Shown: one piece after another, positions 33,786-42,901 of the stretch
Layout: each line of letters starts with the position of its first letter
Position numbering within the stretch: the first letter of the stretch is position 1
DNA from: Bradyrhizobium liaoningense
GTDB taxonomy: Bacteria; Pseudomonadota; Alphaproteobacteria; Rhizobiales; Xanthobacteraceae
Length of the DNA stretch: 64,000 bases
Direction: 5' to 3'
Assembly: GCF_018130825.1 (NCBI RefSeq)
Contig: NZ_JAFCJS010000001.1
Span: forward strand, 186,001-250,000
Made by a program: the position numbers and the translations under genes
The notes under the pieces: generated by a model
The model's input: only the letters and a program-made list of their open reading frames with translations
Told to the model about the DNA's origin: nothing
Database searches by the model: none

Positions 33786-34370
33786 TCAGCTTTGCTCGGT
33801 CTTGTTTTTCGCCGCGCGATCCGATGCTGCGGTATCGCCGCCGCCGACGCTCATCCGATTGAGGGATAGCCGCATGCCCTGTGTCGGTGCCGGCGCACGC
33901 TTGGAGCTGAGCGTGCGCGAATTCACGCCCATCCAGGAGATTTCAGAGGACAGGCGGCCATATTCGATCTTGGGGCAGCGGTTCATGACCACCTTGATAC
34001 CAACCGATTCCGCTTTCGCCGCCGCAGCATCGTCGCGTGCGCCGAGCTGCATCCAGATCACCTTCGGCAGCGGATCGAGCGTGAGGGCTTCCTCTACGAC
34101 AGGCATGATGTGGCTGGAGTTGCGAAAAATGTCGATCATGTCGACGGGACGGCCGATGTCCGACAGCGAGGCGACGAACGGCTTGCCGAGCAGATCCTTG
34201 CCGACATGGCCCGGATTGATCGGGATCATGTCGTAGCCGCGCTGTGCCAGATATTTGAACGCGAAATAGCTCGGCCGCACGTTGACCGGCGAGGCGCCGA
34301 CCATCGCGATCGACTTCACGCTGTTGAGGATGCCGCGGATGTAATTGTCGGGATAGGCGTCGTGGTTCAT
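33786..34370 (-). CDS. CoA-binding domain protein (YccU-like)
   Basis: A 194-residue protein with a Rossmann-like CoA-binding domain (SIAMVGASPVNVRPSYFAFKYL, then IPINPGHVGKDLLG and MIDIFRNSSHIMPVVEEAL). KVIWMQLGARDDAAA and VVMNRCPKIEYGRL complete the fold. The biochemical role is unknown; a link to sulfur-amino-acid metabolism is suggested only by its position upstream of metY. The C-terminal tail beyond about residue 155 is basic and probably disordered. Confidence 0.86.
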   Translation of the reverse strand: MNHDAYPDNYIRGILNSVKSIAMVGASPVNVRPSYFAFKYLAQRGYDMIPINPGHVGKDLLGKPFVASLSDIGRPVDMIDIFRNSSHIMPVVEEALTLDPLPKVIWMQLGARDDAAAAKAESVGIKVVMNRCPKIEYGRLSSEISWMGVNSRTLSSKRAPAPTQGMRLSLNRMSVGGGDTAASDRAAKNKTEQS

Positions 34371-34383
34371 CTTTTTCTTTCTC

Positions 34384-34493
34384 TGACCCTCATGGTGAGG
34401 AGCGCGGCACGCGCGTCTCGAACCATGAAGCCGCAGTCGGGCCTCTATCCTTCGAGACGCCGCGTTCCGCGGCTCCTCAGGATGAGGAGTTGA
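34384..34493. repeat. Intergenic repeat (CCTCATGGTGAGGAGCGCG type)
   Basis: The whole gap between the CoA-binding and enoyl-CoA hydratase genes is one element with arms CCTCATGGTGAGGAGC and GCTCCTCAGGATGAGG and an inner pair CGTCTCGAA / TTCGAGACG. Elements of this type are widespread in Bradyrhizobium. It can fold into a long branched hairpin. Confidence 0.75.
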
Positions 34494-35318
34494 CTACTCA
34501 TCCCGCCATGTCGGCGTGCGCTTCTCGATGAAGGCGCCGATGCCTTCCTCGGCGTCGCGCGCCATCATGTTCTCGGTCATCACCTCTGCGGCATAGCGAT
34601 AGGCGTCCGCAAGGCTCATTTCGGCCTGGCGGTAGAAGGCCTCCTTGCCGAGCTTGACGGTATAGGCGGATTTGAGCGCGACCTGTTGCGCGAGCTCGAT
34701 CGCGGCGCCGAGTTCGGTGCCGGCAGGCACGACGCGATTGACGAGCCCGATCTCGCGGGCGCGGTCGGCCGTGACAGGCTCGCCCGTCAGCAGCATCTCC
34801 ATCGCCTGCTTGCGCGGCACGTTGCGCGACAGCGCCACCATCGGCGTCGAGCAGAACAGGCCGATATCGACACCGGGCGTCGCGAACTTCGCGTCCTCCG
34901 ATGCGATCGCGAGATCGCAGCTCGCAACCAGCTGGCAGCCGGCCGCGGTCGCGATGCCCTGGACGGCGGCGACCACGGGCTTGGGCAGATGCACGACCGC
35001 CTGCATCATCGCGCTACAGGCATTCATCATCTCGGCGAAGAAGGCGCGGCCACGGTCCGGGTCAGCGCGGCGCGCGGTCAGTTCCTTCATGTCGTGGCCG
35101 GCGGAGAAGGCGGGACCGTTGGCCGCGATCACCACGCCGCGGACGGCCTTGTCGTCGCGGATCTCGTTGAGCTCGGCATGCAGGGCCGCGATCATCGCCG
35201 CCGACAGGCTGTTGCGCGCAGCCGGGCGGTTGAGCGTCAGGACCGCGATGGGGCCAATGGTCTCACGCAGCAGGATCTGCGGTTGCGGGGAGGGGGCGCG
35301 GGCGGCCTGGACGGACAT
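34494..35318 (-). CDS. Enoyl-CoA hydratase/isomerase family protein
   Basis: A 274-residue crotonase-fold protein. The oxyanion-hole residues lie in FSAGHDMKEL and GIATAAGCQLVASCDLA. Where hydratases carry a catalytic Glu, this protein shows GIATAAGCQL and TPGVDIGLF, the pattern of the ECHDC3-like subgroup with uncertain reaction. A role in CoA-ester metabolism is likely. The ATG at 35318 is chosen; an upstream ATG at 35381 adds residues without family match. It is divergent from a PaaI-type thioesterase, a sensible partner. Confidence 0.87.
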   Translation of the reverse strand: MSVQAARAPSPQPQILLRETIGPIAVLTLNRPAARNSLSAAMIAALHAELNEIRDDKAVRGVVIAANGPAFSAGHDMKELTARRADPDRGRAFFAEMMNACSAMMQAVVHLPKPVVAAVQGIATAAGCQLVASCDLAIASEDAKFATPGVDIGLFCSTPMVALSRNVPRKQAMEMLLTGEPVTADRAREIGLVNRVVPAGTELGAAIELAQQVALKSAYTVKLGKEAFYRQAEMSLADAYRYAAEVMTENMMARDAEEGIGAFIEKRTPTWRDE

Positions 35319-35404
35319 TGACGCGACTTCCGTGGAATGATTGCAATTGGATGACACCAATAACTTAATGTACCAGGGCAAGCGAAGCGAGGGTGGGGAA
35401 CGGC

Positions 35405-35833
35405 ATGGCGTTAGCGAAAATGAGCGTGGCGGAGCTCGAGCAGTTTCTCCGTGACGAGTTTCCCCAGGCCTTCAGCGGCGACGACATCACGATCGAGAGC
35501 GCGGACGGCCAGACCAGCCTTTTGCGCCAGCGCTACAGCGAAAGGATGCTGCGGCCGGGTGGAACCGTGTCGGGCCCGACGCTGATGGCGCTGGCCGATT
35601 TCGCGATGTACGTGGTGCTGCTGTCCGCGATCGGGCCGATCGGGCTCGCGGTCACCACCAATCTCAACATCAATTTCCTGCGCAAGGGCCAGCCCGGGCA
35701 GGATGTGCTGGCCGAGGCCCGGCTGCTCAAGCTCGGCAAGCGCCTGGCGGTCGGGGAGGTGAACCTGTTGTCCGGGACCTCACCCGATCCGATCGCCCAT
35801 GTCACCTCGACCTATTCCATTCCAAATGTTTGA
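35405..35833 (+). CDS. PaaI family hot-dog thioesterase
   Basis: A 142-residue hot-dog fold protein. The central helix motif GGTVSGPTLMALADFAMYV has the catalytic Asp, and VTTNLNINFLRKGQPGQDV is the following strand pair typical of PaaI-type acyl-CoA thioesterases. It probably hydrolyses aryl- or acyl-CoA esters. The ATG at 35405 follows GGGGAAC; an upstream GTG at 35393 is possible. The gene is divergent from the enoyl-CoA hydratase gene. Confidence 0.88.
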   Translation: MALAKMSVAELEQFLRDEFPQAFSGDDITIESADGQTSLLRQRYSERMLRPGGTVSGPTLMALADFAMYVVLLSAIGPIGLAVTTNLNINFLRKGQPGQDVLAEARLLKLGKRLAVGEVNLLSGTSPDPIAHVTSTYSIPNV

Positions 35834-35905
35834 GCTTTTTGCAGGTAATATAGCACCATATTTTTAAATTGTTGATTTTGCTTAAGTAATTTCCGTCGTG
35901 TAGCA

Positions 35906-35934
35906 TTGACCGTTGCGCGTCTCTTCTCTAGAAA
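35906..35934 (+). promoter_or_regulatory. Predicted sigma-70 promoter of rplM-rpsI
   Basis: TTGACC and TAGAAA separated by 17 bases, located about 58 bases before the rplM start and downstream of an A+T-rich stretch. The match to the housekeeping consensus is good (5 of 6 and about 4 of 6). Confidence 0.55.
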
Positions 35935-35991
35935 CCCGCGCAGTCCGGCGCGGTGTTCGCGCCGATGCTCCCCGTCCACGGAAACTCTGAC

Positions 35992-36456
35992 ATGAAAACC
36001 TTTTCGGCAAAGCCGGCCGAGGTGACGAAGAAGTGGGTGCTGATCGACGCCAAGGGTCTGGTCGTCGGCCGTCTCGCCACCATCGTCGCCATGCGCCTGC
36101 GCGGCAAGCACCTCCCGACCTACACCCCGCACGTTGATTGCGGCGACAACGTCATCATCATCAACGCGCAGCATGCGGTCCTCACCGGTCGCAAGCGCGA
36201 GCAGAAGACCTACTACAAGCACACCGGCTATGTCGGCCACGTCAAGGAGCGCACCGCGCGCCAGATCCTCGAGGGTCGTCATCCCGAGCGCGTGCTCGAG
36301 AAGGCCGTCGAGCGCATGATCCCGCGTGGTCCGCTCGGTCGCGTGCAGATGGGCAACCTCCGTGTTTACGGCGGCGCCGATCATCCGCACGAGGCGCAGC
36401 AGCCCGAGAAGATCGATATCGCCAAGTTGAACCGCAAGAACACGAGGGCCGCATAA
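35992..36456 (+). CDS. rplM: 50S ribosomal protein L13
   Basis: A 154-residue ribosomal protein with the L13 signatures [42 protein letters not shown] and [18 protein letters not shown]. It binds 23S rRNA early in large-subunit assembly. The start [11 protein letters not shown] at 35992 is the family start; the upstream extension is not conserved. It is followed one base later by rpsI, the normal bacterial order. Confidence 0.98.
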   Translation: MKTFSAKPAEVTKKWVLIDAKGLVVGRLATIVAMRLRGKHLPTYTPHVDCGDNVIIINAQHAVLTGRKREQKTYYKHTGYVGHVKERTARQILEGRHPERVLEKAVERMIPRGPLGRVQMGNLRVYGGADHPHEAQQPEKIDIAKLNRKNTRAA

Positions 36457-36457
36457 C

Positions 36458-36937
36458 ATGGCCGAATCCATCCAGTCGCTCGACCAGCTCTCGCAGCTCA
36501 AGACGGCGGCGGCGCCCGAGGCGCCCAAGCACGAGAAGAAGGTCGACAAGTTCAACCGCGCCTATGCCACCGGCAAGCGCAAGGACGCGGTCGCTCGCGT
36601 GTGGATCAAGCCGGGCGCCGGCAAGGTCACCGTCAACTCGCGCGAGGTCGAGGTCTATTTCGCCCGTCCCGTGCTGCGCATGATGATCGAGCAGCCGTTC
36701 TCGGTGGCCCAGCGTTCGGGCCAGTACGACGTGATCTGCACCGTCGCCGGCGGCGGTCTGTCCGGCCAGGCCGGCGCGGTCCGTCACGGCATCTCCAAGG
36801 CGCTCACCTATTTCGAGCCGGAGCTGCGCTCCGTGCTCAAGAAGGGCGGCTTCCTCACCCGCGACTCGCGCGTGGTCGAGCGTAAGAAGTACGGCAAGGC
36901 CAAGGCCCGCCGGTCCTTCCAGTTCTCGAAGCGTTAA
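36458..36937 (+). CDS. rpsI: 30S ribosomal protein S9
   Basis: A 159-residue ribosomal protein with an N-terminal extension (about 30 residues, Ala/Lys-rich) usual in Rhizobiales, then [31 protein letters not shown] and the basic C-terminus [17 protein letters not shown], whose last residues reach the P-site tRNA. It forms an operon with rplM, ending at the terminator at 36982. Confidence 0.98.
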   Translation: MAESIQSLDQLSQLKTAAAPEAPKHEKKVDKFNRAYATGKRKDAVARVWIKPGAGKVTVNSREVEVYFARPVLRMMIEQPFSVAQRSGQYDVICTVAGGGLSGQAGAVRHGISKALTYFEPELRSVLKKGGFLTRDSRVVERKKYGKAKARRSFQFSKR

Positions 36938-36981
36938 TCGCTTCGGTCGCATTCGCCGCGAAAGCGGCTTCAATGAGATGC

Positions 36982-37012
36982 AAAAGGGCGCTGATTTTCA
37001 GCGCCCTTTTTA
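36982..37012 (+). terminator. Intrinsic terminator of rplM-rpsI
   Basis: GGGCGCTGA and TCAGCGCCC form a 9-bp stem around TTT, preceded by AAAA and followed by TTTTT. The A-tract on the left lets it act in both directions. Confidence 0.93.
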
Positions 37013-37167
37013 TTGTTCGTTTGTATGCAAATTGACGACGAGTTTCCGGAAAACTTGCGGACGCGCGAAAACCTGAATGGAACCCGCGGGCCATAGCGTC
37101 GCATTCGGAAGGGCGCGCAAATCGGATGTGCCGATCGCGTAACTGCTATGTTTTCAAGGGGGCCGAC

Positions 37168-38388
37168 ATGATGTCGCTCGATAGCATCACGCTCTATTTG
37201 GTTGCCACCATGGTTGCCGCACTGCTCGGCGCCATGATGGTGTTCTTCGGCAAGCAGGAGAACAGTCCTGCGCTGAAATGGTGGGGCACCGCCTATCTGC
37301 TCGGCGCCGCCTCCGTCGCACTGTGGACGGCGGCCGGCGAGAGGCTGGGGCCGCATCTCTATCTGGCGTTAAATGCCGTCGGCTTCGTGGCCTGCGGCAT
37401 GGTGTGGAATGCTGCGCGCGTCTTCCACGGGCGCAAGCCGAACTGGCCCGGCCTCGTGCTCGGCGCGCTCGCCTGGGTCGCCGCCGTGACGCTGCTCGAT
37501 CCCACGGCGTCCATGCTGCGCATGATCATCGGCGCCGGCATCGTCTCGGTGTACGCGGCGGTGACGGCGAGCGAGCTCTGGGTCGAGCGGCGCAAGAGCC
37601 TGCAGCGGCGCTGGCCGGCCTTCGTCGTGCCTGTCATGCACGGCTGCGTGCTGATGCTGCCGATCCTGATCGGCAGCTTCCTGCGCCCGCACGATGCCGG
37701 CTTCTCGTCGAGCATCTGGGTCACCGTGTTCGCGGTCGAGCTCGTGCTCTACGCCGTCGGCACCGTCTTCGTGATCTTCATGCTGGTCTCGGAGCGCACC
37801 GTCACCGCGCACCGGACCGCGGCGTCGACCGATCCGCTCACCGGCATGCTCAATCGCCGCGGCTTCTCCGAAGCCTGCGGCCGCGTGATCGATCGGGAGG
37901 CCAAGGCCGGACGGCCCGTCACCGTGATGATCTTCGACATCGACCACTTCAAGTCGATCAACGACCGCTTCGGCCATCCCGCCGGCGACGAGATGCTGAG
38001 ACTGTTCTCGACCGTCGTCGTCAACAATCTGCGCATCTCCGACCTCTCGGGCCGCATCGGCGGCGAGGAGTTCGCCGCGCTCCTGCCGTGTGCGCTGGAG
38101 GAGGGCGTGCTCGTGGCCGAGCGCGTGCGCGAGGCGTTCGAGACCTCCGGCGTCGTGGTCGATGAAGGCCCGGTCGACACCACCGTCAGCATCGGCGTTG
38201 CCGGCGGTCCGGCCGGCACCGAGCTCGAGGTGCTCTTGGCCTCGGCCGACACCGCGCTCTACCAGGCCAAGCGCGGCGGCCGTAACCGCGTCGAGGCGGC
38301 GGAGGAGCTGCCGCTGTCGCTGGAGAACTGGCGCCGCCAGAGCGCCGCGCGGGTCGGTGCGCCGCAGGCGCGTCCGGTCACGGCGTAA
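37168..38388 (+). CDS. Membrane-bound diguanylate cyclase (GGDEF)
   Basis: Makes cyclic di-GMP from two GTP. The N-terminal half (about 1-205) has six or so membrane helices; the C-terminal GGDEF domain carries FDIDHFKSINDRFGHPAGD and the active-site loop GGEEF (298-302). The inhibitory site RxxD (RISD, 289-292) is present at the normal spacing before it, so product inhibition is expected. The ATG at 37168 follows AAGGGGG. Cyclic di-GMP often controls polysaccharide synthesis, but no direct link to the locus at 21-30 kb is visible. Confidence 0.94.
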   Translation: MMSLDSITLYLVATMVAALLGAMMVFFGKQENSPALKWWGTAYLLGAASVALWTAAGERLGPHLYLALNAVGFVACGMVWNAARVFHGRKPNWPGLVLGALAWVAAVTLLDPTASMLRMIIGAGIVSVYAAVTASELWVERRKSLQRRWPAFVVPVMHGCVLMLPILIGSFLRPHDAGFSSSIWVTVFAVELVLYAVGTVFVIFMLVSERTVTAHRTAASTDPLTGMLNRRGFSEACGRVIDREAKAGRPVTVMIFDIDHFKSINDRFGHPAGDEMLRLFSTVVVNNLRISDLSGRIGGEEFAALLPCALEEGVLVAERVREAFETSGVVVDEGPVDTTVSIGVAGGPAGTELEVLLASADTALYQAKRGGRNRVEAAEELPLSLENWRRQSAARVGAPQARPVTA

Positions 38389-38447
38389 GCTCGAGGGCGG
38401 CCCTGCGGTAATCCGCTGTTTACCAATCGATCCCTACCATTGCGGTC

Positions 38448-38684
38448 ATGGAATCGATCCGTCGACAGAACCCGCAGGCCGCCCTGATGTCGCTCGAAGC
38501 GCAAGCAGCCTCGGCACGCGGCGGCTTCGCCTGCCTGTTCTCGACCGCGGACGAATACGAGACCGCGCTGATCACCGCGCGCCGTGCGCAGGGGCGCTAT
38601 ACGCAAGGCCGCAGCTACTGGCCGCTGGCTCTTTTCATCGGTTGCGCGCTGATCGTGGCGGGCACGGTTCTGCTGTTCGCCTGA
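38448..38684 (+). CDS. Small membrane protein of unknown function
   Basis: A 78-residue protein: a soluble N-terminal part (QNPQAALMSLEAQAASARGG, then TADEYETALITARRAQGRY) followed by one C-terminal membrane helix (YWPLALFIGCALIVAGTVLL). The layout suggests a tail-anchored inner-membrane protein. I do not recognise the family. It is followed by its own terminator. Confidence 0.65.
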   Translation: MESIRRQNPQAALMSLEAQAASARGGFACLFSTADEYETALITARRAQGRYTQGRSYWPLALFIGCALIVAGTVLLFA

Positions 38685-38710
38685 CAGCGCCCGCATTTTT
38701 GCTCCACCAG

Positions 38711-38732
38711 GGCGCCGTTTCGGCGCCTTTTT
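38711..38732 (+). terminator. Intrinsic terminator after the small membrane protein
   Basis: GGCGCCG and CGGCGCC form a 7-bp stem with a TTT loop, followed by TTTTTC, 27 bases after the stop. Confidence 0.88.
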
Positions 38733-38784
38733 CTTTGCGGCGGTCTGCGGTAGACACGGCCATCAAACAAAAGGGTGGAAACCG

Positions 38785-39081
38785 ATGATCACCGAGATCG
38801 CGCAAATCGACGTCAAGCCGGGCAGCGAGAAGGATTTTGAGGCCGCCGTCGCCAAGGCCAAGGCCGCCTTCGGCCGCTCCAAGGGTTTTCACGGCTTCGA
38901 GCTGCACAAGTCGATCGAGAAGCCGCAGCGTTACCGGCTGATGGTGAAGTGGGCGACGCTGGAAAACCACACCGTCGATTTCCGCGGCTCGGAGAATTTC
39001 ACCGAATGGCGCGGCCTCGTCGGCCAGTATTTTGCAGCGCCGCCGGAGGTCGAGCACACCGAGACCGTGCTGACCACGTAA
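38785..39081 (+). CDS. Antibiotic biosynthesis monooxygenase (ABM) family protein
   Basis: A 98-residue ferredoxin-like alpha/beta-barrel protein of the ABM superfamily (ITEIAQIDVKPGSEKDFEAAV, GFHGFELHKSIEKPQRYRLMVKW, FTEWRGLVGQYF). Members include quinol monooxygenases and heme-degrading enzymes, but many have no known reaction. It is probably a cytoplasmic dimer. The ATG at 38785 follows GGGTGGAA. Confidence 0.87.
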   Translation: MITEIAQIDVKPGSEKDFEAAVAKAKAAFGRSKGFHGFELHKSIEKPQRYRLMVKWATLENHTVDFRGSENFTEWRGLVGQYFAAPPEVEHTETVLTT

Positions 39082-39098
39082 GGCAGGCTCTATTTCTG

Positions 39099-39147
39099 GA
39101 GCATGATCTTTTCGGAAAACCGCTGCGCACTTTTCCGGACCATGCTC
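39099..39147. repeat. Rhizobial palindromic element (GAGCATGATC...CATGCTC)
   Basis: A 49-bp element with arms GAGCATGATCTTTTCGGAAA and TTTTCCGGACCATGCTC. The consensus is familiar from many Rhizobiales intergenic regions. Its right end touches the stop of the AI-2E-type transporter gene. Confidence 0.8.
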
Positions 39148-40280
39148 TACGCCGCCTCCGCCAGAGGAGGCGCCTCATACGTCTTGAAATGGTCGATCAT
39201 GACCTTGGCGATGGCGACCAGCGGGAGCGCCAGCGCGAGGCCCCAGATTCCGAACACGACGCCGAGCAGGATCTGGAACGCGAACAGCGTGGCTGGCGGG
39301 ATGTCGAGCGCCTGCCGCTGCAGCAGCGGCGTCAGCACGTAACTCTCCATGGCGTGCACGCCCATGAAGAGCAGAAAGGCCGACAGCGCCGGGATCCAGC
39401 CCGAGGCGAGGCTCGCCAGCACCACGACGACGCCGGCGATGATGGCGCCGACGGTCGGGATGAAAGCGAGCAGGCCGGCCTGAATCCCCAGGATGAACGA
39501 GCCGGGAATGCCGATGATGGCGAGCCCGATCCAGGTTACGACGCCAACCGCGATCATGACGATGATCTGTGCGATCAGCCAGCGCTCAAGCGTCTCCGCC
39601 GTCCGATCGATGATGAGCGCGACGCGGGTGCGATACTTCGCAGGCGCGAGGAACAGCAGGCCGTCGTGATAGACGGCGGGCTGGGCGGCGAAGGCGAGCC
39701 CCAGAAACAGCACGATGAAGATGTTGCCGACGGCGCTGATCGCGCCGAACAGCAGCTTGAAGGTCTGGCTTACGATCGCCCCGCCGCTGGAGGCAAGCGC
39801 GCCCGCGCCCGGTAGGCCGCCGTGGGAACTGGGGCTCGGGGCGGGCGCCGACGTCTCGTCGGTTGAGGCCGCAGGCGCGGCATTGCCGAGATCGAACACG
39901 CTGGTGTCGATGCCGTGGTTCTCCAGGAAGGACCGGACGTTGGTGATCTGCGACTTGATGGTCTTGCTGAGCAGGGAGGCCTGCTCGGCGATGGTGGCGC
40001 CGCCGAGATAGGCAACGCCGGCGAGCAGCACCGCAAGGACGAGGCAGACGATCGCGAGCCGCATCGTATGTGGCAGGTGAACGCGCCGTCCGAGCGCATT
40101 GGTCAGGGCGTTGAGGCCGACGCCGAGCAGCATGCCGGTGAAGATCAGGAGCAGGGTGGCCGCAAAGTGCCAGGTGAAGACCAAGAGCGCGGTGAACAGA
40201 ACGACGCCGATGCCGCCGACCGAGATCGCCCAGGCCTGATCGGTGCGGGTCCGGGGCCGTTCTTCTCTGGAAATGGTCAC
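39147..40280 (-). CDS. AI-2E family transporter
   Basis: A 377-residue inner-membrane protein of the AI-2E/PerM family with eight predicted helices. Helices include ISVGGIGVVLFTALLVF and LLIFTGMLLGVGLNALT at the start and LLGVVFGIWGLALALPLVAI at the end. The conserved loop GIPGSFILGIQAGLLAFIPTVG and SYVLTPLLQRQ are present. A Pro/Ser-rich periplasmic loop (TDETSAPAPSPSSHGG) is inserted about residue 140. Substrate unknown; the family name does not prove AI-2 export. Start is GTG at 40280 after AAGGAC. Confidence 0.86.
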   Translation of the reverse strand: MTISREERPRTRTDQAWAISVGGIGVVLFTALLVFTWHFAATLLLIFTGMLLGVGLNALTNALGRRVHLPHTMRLAIVCLVLAVLLAGVAYLGGATIAEQASLLSKTIKSQITNVRSFLENHGIDTSVFDLGNAAPAASTDETSAPAPSPSSHGGLPGAGALASSGGAIVSQTFKLLFGAISAVGNIFIVLFLGLAFAAQPAVYHDGLLFLAPAKYRTRVALIIDRTAETLERWLIAQIIVMIAVGVVTWIGLAIIGIPGSFILGIQAGLLAFIPTVGAIIAGVVVVLASLASGWIPALSAFLLFMGVHAMESYVLTPLLQRQALDIPPATLFAFQILLGVVFGIWGLALALPLVAIAKVMIDHFKTYEAPPLAEAA

Positions 40281-40563
40281 ATCGGGTCCTTTTCGGGAAC
40301 GCTGCAGGCGGCCACTCTTTCGCGAAATTCCAGCGGGGATCAAGCCGGGTCCAAGTGTGGGCTTGGTGCCGGCCTGGTGCCGATTTGACGCGTCCGGCCT
40401 GAAAGCATCAACGCCCCGGGCACCAAAAGGGGCCATATCCGCGCATTGGGCCCGCCATTTGCGCGAAAATAGCATTGCCGTCCCGCGATCCCTTCGGTTG
40501 AATTTGTTCCATGCCAGGGGCATGTTTGGAGAATCTTCTTAACGCGGGAGGTCGGAAGGACAG

Positions 40564-41337
40564 ATGAGAAAGCCGGTCGTCGGCGTGATCGGGAATGCCC
40601 ATCGCGTCGAGAATCGATTTCAGGTCCAGATGGTCGGCGAGCGCAATTTGCGCGCCGTGGCCGAGGTCTCCGGCGGCTTGCCGGTGATGTTCGCGGGCTC
40701 CCCCGATATCACGGACATCGGGGCGCTGCTCGATACCGTCGACGGCATCATCCTCACGGGCGCCCGGGCCAACGTGCATCCGACCCGTTTCAACGTCGAT
40801 CCCTGCGAGAAGCACGAACCCTACGACATCCATCGCGACGAGGTGGCGCTGGCGCTCTCGGTCGCCTGCGTTGCCCGGGGCGTGCCGCTGTTCGGCATCT
40901 GTCGCGGCCTCCAGGAGATGAATGTCGCCTTCGGCGGCTCGCTGCATCCCGAAATCCGCGAGATCCCGGGCCGCATGAACCACCGCATGCCCCGGCTCGA
41001 GAACGGCGAGATCCATCCCGATCCGACCGTGGTGTTCGCCGACCGCCACGACGTCGACCTGACGCCGGGAGGCGCCTTCGCAAAGATTCTCGGCTGCGAG
41101 AAGATCAGGGTCAATTCGCTGCACGGCCAGGGCATCCTGGACCCCGGCAAGCGGGTGCTGATCGAGGGTATCGCCGAGGACGGCACCATCGAGGCGATCC
41201 GCATCGCGGAGGCCCCGACCTTTGCGCTCGGCGTGCAATGGCATGCCGAATACGACCCGCAGCACAATCCCATCAACCGCAAGCTGTTCGAGGCTTTCGG
41301 CGAAGCACTGGTGGCGCGGCAGAAGGCGGCGGCGTAG
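40564..41337 (+). CDS. Gamma-glutamyl-gamma-aminobutyrate hydrolase family protein (class I glutamine amidotransferase-like)
   Basis: A 257-residue peptidase C26/PuuD-type protein. The nucleophile Cys is in LFGICRGLQEMN and the His/Glu pair in GVQWHAEYDP; GIILTGARANVHP marks the oxyanion region. By family it may cleave gamma-glutamyl amides in putrescine or glutamine-like catabolism. No puu genes are adjacent. The ATG at 40564 is preceded by GGAAGGACAG, a strong ribosome site. Confidence 0.88.
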   Translation: MRKPVVGVIGNAHRVENRFQVQMVGERNLRAVAEVSGGLPVMFAGSPDITDIGALLDTVDGIILTGARANVHPTRFNVDPCEKHEPYDIHRDEVALALSVACVARGVPLFGICRGLQEMNVAFGGSLHPEIREIPGRMNHRMPRLENGEIHPDPTVVFADRHDVDLTPGGAFAKILGCEKIRVNSLHGQGILDPGKRVLIEGIAEDGTIEAIRIAEAPTFALGVQWHAEYDPQHNPINRKLFEAFGEALVARQKAAA

Positions 41338-41354
41338 GCAAACTCTCATCCCGC

Positions 41355-41381
41355 CGTCATTGCGAGCGGAGCGAAGCAATC
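41355..41381. repeat. Short GTCATTGCGAGCGGAGCGAAG repeat
   Basis: Sequence CGTCATTGCGAGCGGAGCG leading to AAGCAATC. It is a fragment of a repeat type found between genes in many alphaproteobacteria; only one arm is clear here. Confidence 0.45.
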
Positions 41382-41515
41382 GCGCGCTCGAAATTCGGAC
41401 GAGATAAACCAATCAGTAGGAATTGGTCCGCGCTGATTTTCGCGGCTCTGATTTGTTCTTTGAGAACGAAGTGGAGTCAGATGCAGAACGAAGGCTGACG
41501 GCGCGAAGGCGAACA

Positions 41516-42496
41516 CTAACTCGTCGTCGCCGGTATCCGCCGCGCGCGATACGCCTGCGGCGACATCAGGGTCAGCTTGCGGAACGCCTTGCGAAAGCTG
41601 CTCTCGTCCTCGTAGCCGGCCGCGCGGGCGATGGTCTTGACCGGCTGCGTCGTCGTCTCCAGGAGCGTGCGCGCATGCTCGACGCGGCGGCGCATGATGA
41701 AGGCCTGCGGCGGCTCGTGCGTCAGCTCCTGAAACTTGCGGTTCAGCGTGCGCTCGCTGAGGCCGAGCGCATTCGCGAGGCGCTTGACCGTCATCGGGCT
41801 TTTGCCGGTGCGGCGAACCAGAAGGTCGGCCCGGGTCAGCAGCGGGTCCTGCGACAGCAGATAGCCGACGGGCATGAAGATCGACTGGGTGCGCTGCGCG
41901 GTGTCGATCACGACATAGTCCGCGCAGAGTTTGGCAATTTCTTTCCCATCCACCATCTCGATCAGCCTGAGCAGCAGATCGACCCACGACATTGGTCCGG
42001 CCGCACAGACGATGCGGTCGGTCGCGGTGATGACGGCGTCGGCAGCGAGGTCGATCGAGGGATGCCGCTGCCGCAGCTCGCCTTGCAGCCACCAGGTGAT
42101 GGTGGCGCGGCGGTTATCGAGCAGGCCGGCGCCTGCGAGCAGGAAGACGCCGCTGCAAAAGGCGCCGATCAGGCGGCCGTTTGCATGCTGTTGCCGCAGC
42201 CAGGCGCCGGCACGGGCATATTGCGGCTTTAGCCGCGCGGCCGTGACGTGATCGACGAGGTTGCCGGGGACGAGGATCGCATCGAAGCTGCCGCGTTTGC
42301 CGATCGCGCCGTCGACCGCGACCATCTGGCCGCCGCCGGCGCGCACGGCCCGGCCGTCGAGCGACAGCGTCTGCCAGGTGAAGCGCGATTTTGCGCCGCC
42401 TTGCTGCATCACATGATTGGCGAGCGACAGCACGTCGGCGACGCCGGCGATCGCCGAATGCATGCAACCTTCCAGCGCGAGAATTGCGAGCTTCAT
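41516..42496 (-). CDS. GlxA family AraC-type transcriptional regulator
   Basis: A 326-residue regulator with an N-terminal DJ-1/PfpI-like domain (residues 1-185, with IGAFCSGVFLLAGAGLL including the conserved Cys) and a C-terminal AraC HTH (VKRLANALGLSERTLNRKFQEL, then IARAAGYEDESSFRKAFRKL). GlxA regulators often control amine or related catabolism in Pseudomonas; the ligand here is unknown. It is divergent from a tautomerase-family gene 150 bases away, the most obvious target. Confidence 0.9.
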   Translation of the reverse strand: MKLAILALEGCMHSAIAGVADVLSLANHVMQQGGAKSRFTWQTLSLDGRAVRAGGGQMVAVDGAIGKRGSFDAILVPGNLVDHVTAARLKPQYARAGAWLRQQHANGRLIGAFCSGVFLLAGAGLLDNRRATITWWLQGELRQRHPSIDLAADAVITATDRIVCAAGPMSWVDLLLRLIEMVDGKEIAKLCADYVVIDTAQRTQSIFMPVGYLLSQDPLLTRADLLVRRTGKSPMTVKRLANALGLSERTLNRKFQELTHEPPQAFIMRRRVEHARTLLETTTQPVKTIARAAGYEDESSFRKAFRKLTLMSPQAYRARRIPATTS

Positions 42497-42646
42497 GGGA
42501 CCTCCAGCAGGATGCGGCGATCCTAGCCGATCGCCGCGCCCGCGCGTGGCGGAAATTGCCCGATCTCTGGCTTATCCGCCACTGCCTTGCCGGGCCTGCC
42601 GGGTCCAAATTCGCCGCGTCGTCACCCGACATGATTGGAGAGAGAC

Positions 42647-42901
42647 ATGCCTTACATCACCATTTCCACCGTCCGCGGCATCCTGGACGCCGCACAGAAG
42701 AAGACGCTGCTCGAGCGGATCACCGACCTGATGGTCGAGGTCGAAGGGCAGGGCAGTGCGGATTTCCGCCGCAACGTCTGGGTCCGGATCGAGGAGCAGG
42801 AGCCCTCGCACTGGTCGCTCGGCGGCATGCAGCCGACGAGCGAGATCATCGCAAGCACGTTCGGCGCGATCGGAGCCGATGGCGTGAGGGTGGCACGGTA
42901 G
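42647..42901 (+). CDS. 4-oxalocrotonate tautomerase-like protein
   Basis: An 84-residue protein starting MPYITIS, so that Pro2 becomes the N-terminal catalytic base of the tautomerase superfamily after Met removal. ILDAAQKKTLLERITDLMVEV and NVWVRIEEQEPSHWSLGG follow the small tautomerase fold. The ATG at 42647 is fixed by the need for Pro2 and has AGAGAGAC before it; the ATG at 42635 is upstream. It is divergent from the GlxA regulator, which probably controls it. Confidence 0.85.
   Translation: MPYITISTVRGILDAAQKKTLLERITDLMVEVEGQGSADFRRNVWVRIEEQEPSHWSLGGMQPTSEIIASTFGAIGADGVRVAR

Noticed and set aside
40564-41337. GMP synthase or carbamoyl-phosphate synthase glutaminase subunit
   Set aside because: The class I amidotransferase motifs are present, but length, HAEYDP motif and lack of a synthase partner fit the PuuD-like peptidase C26 group.
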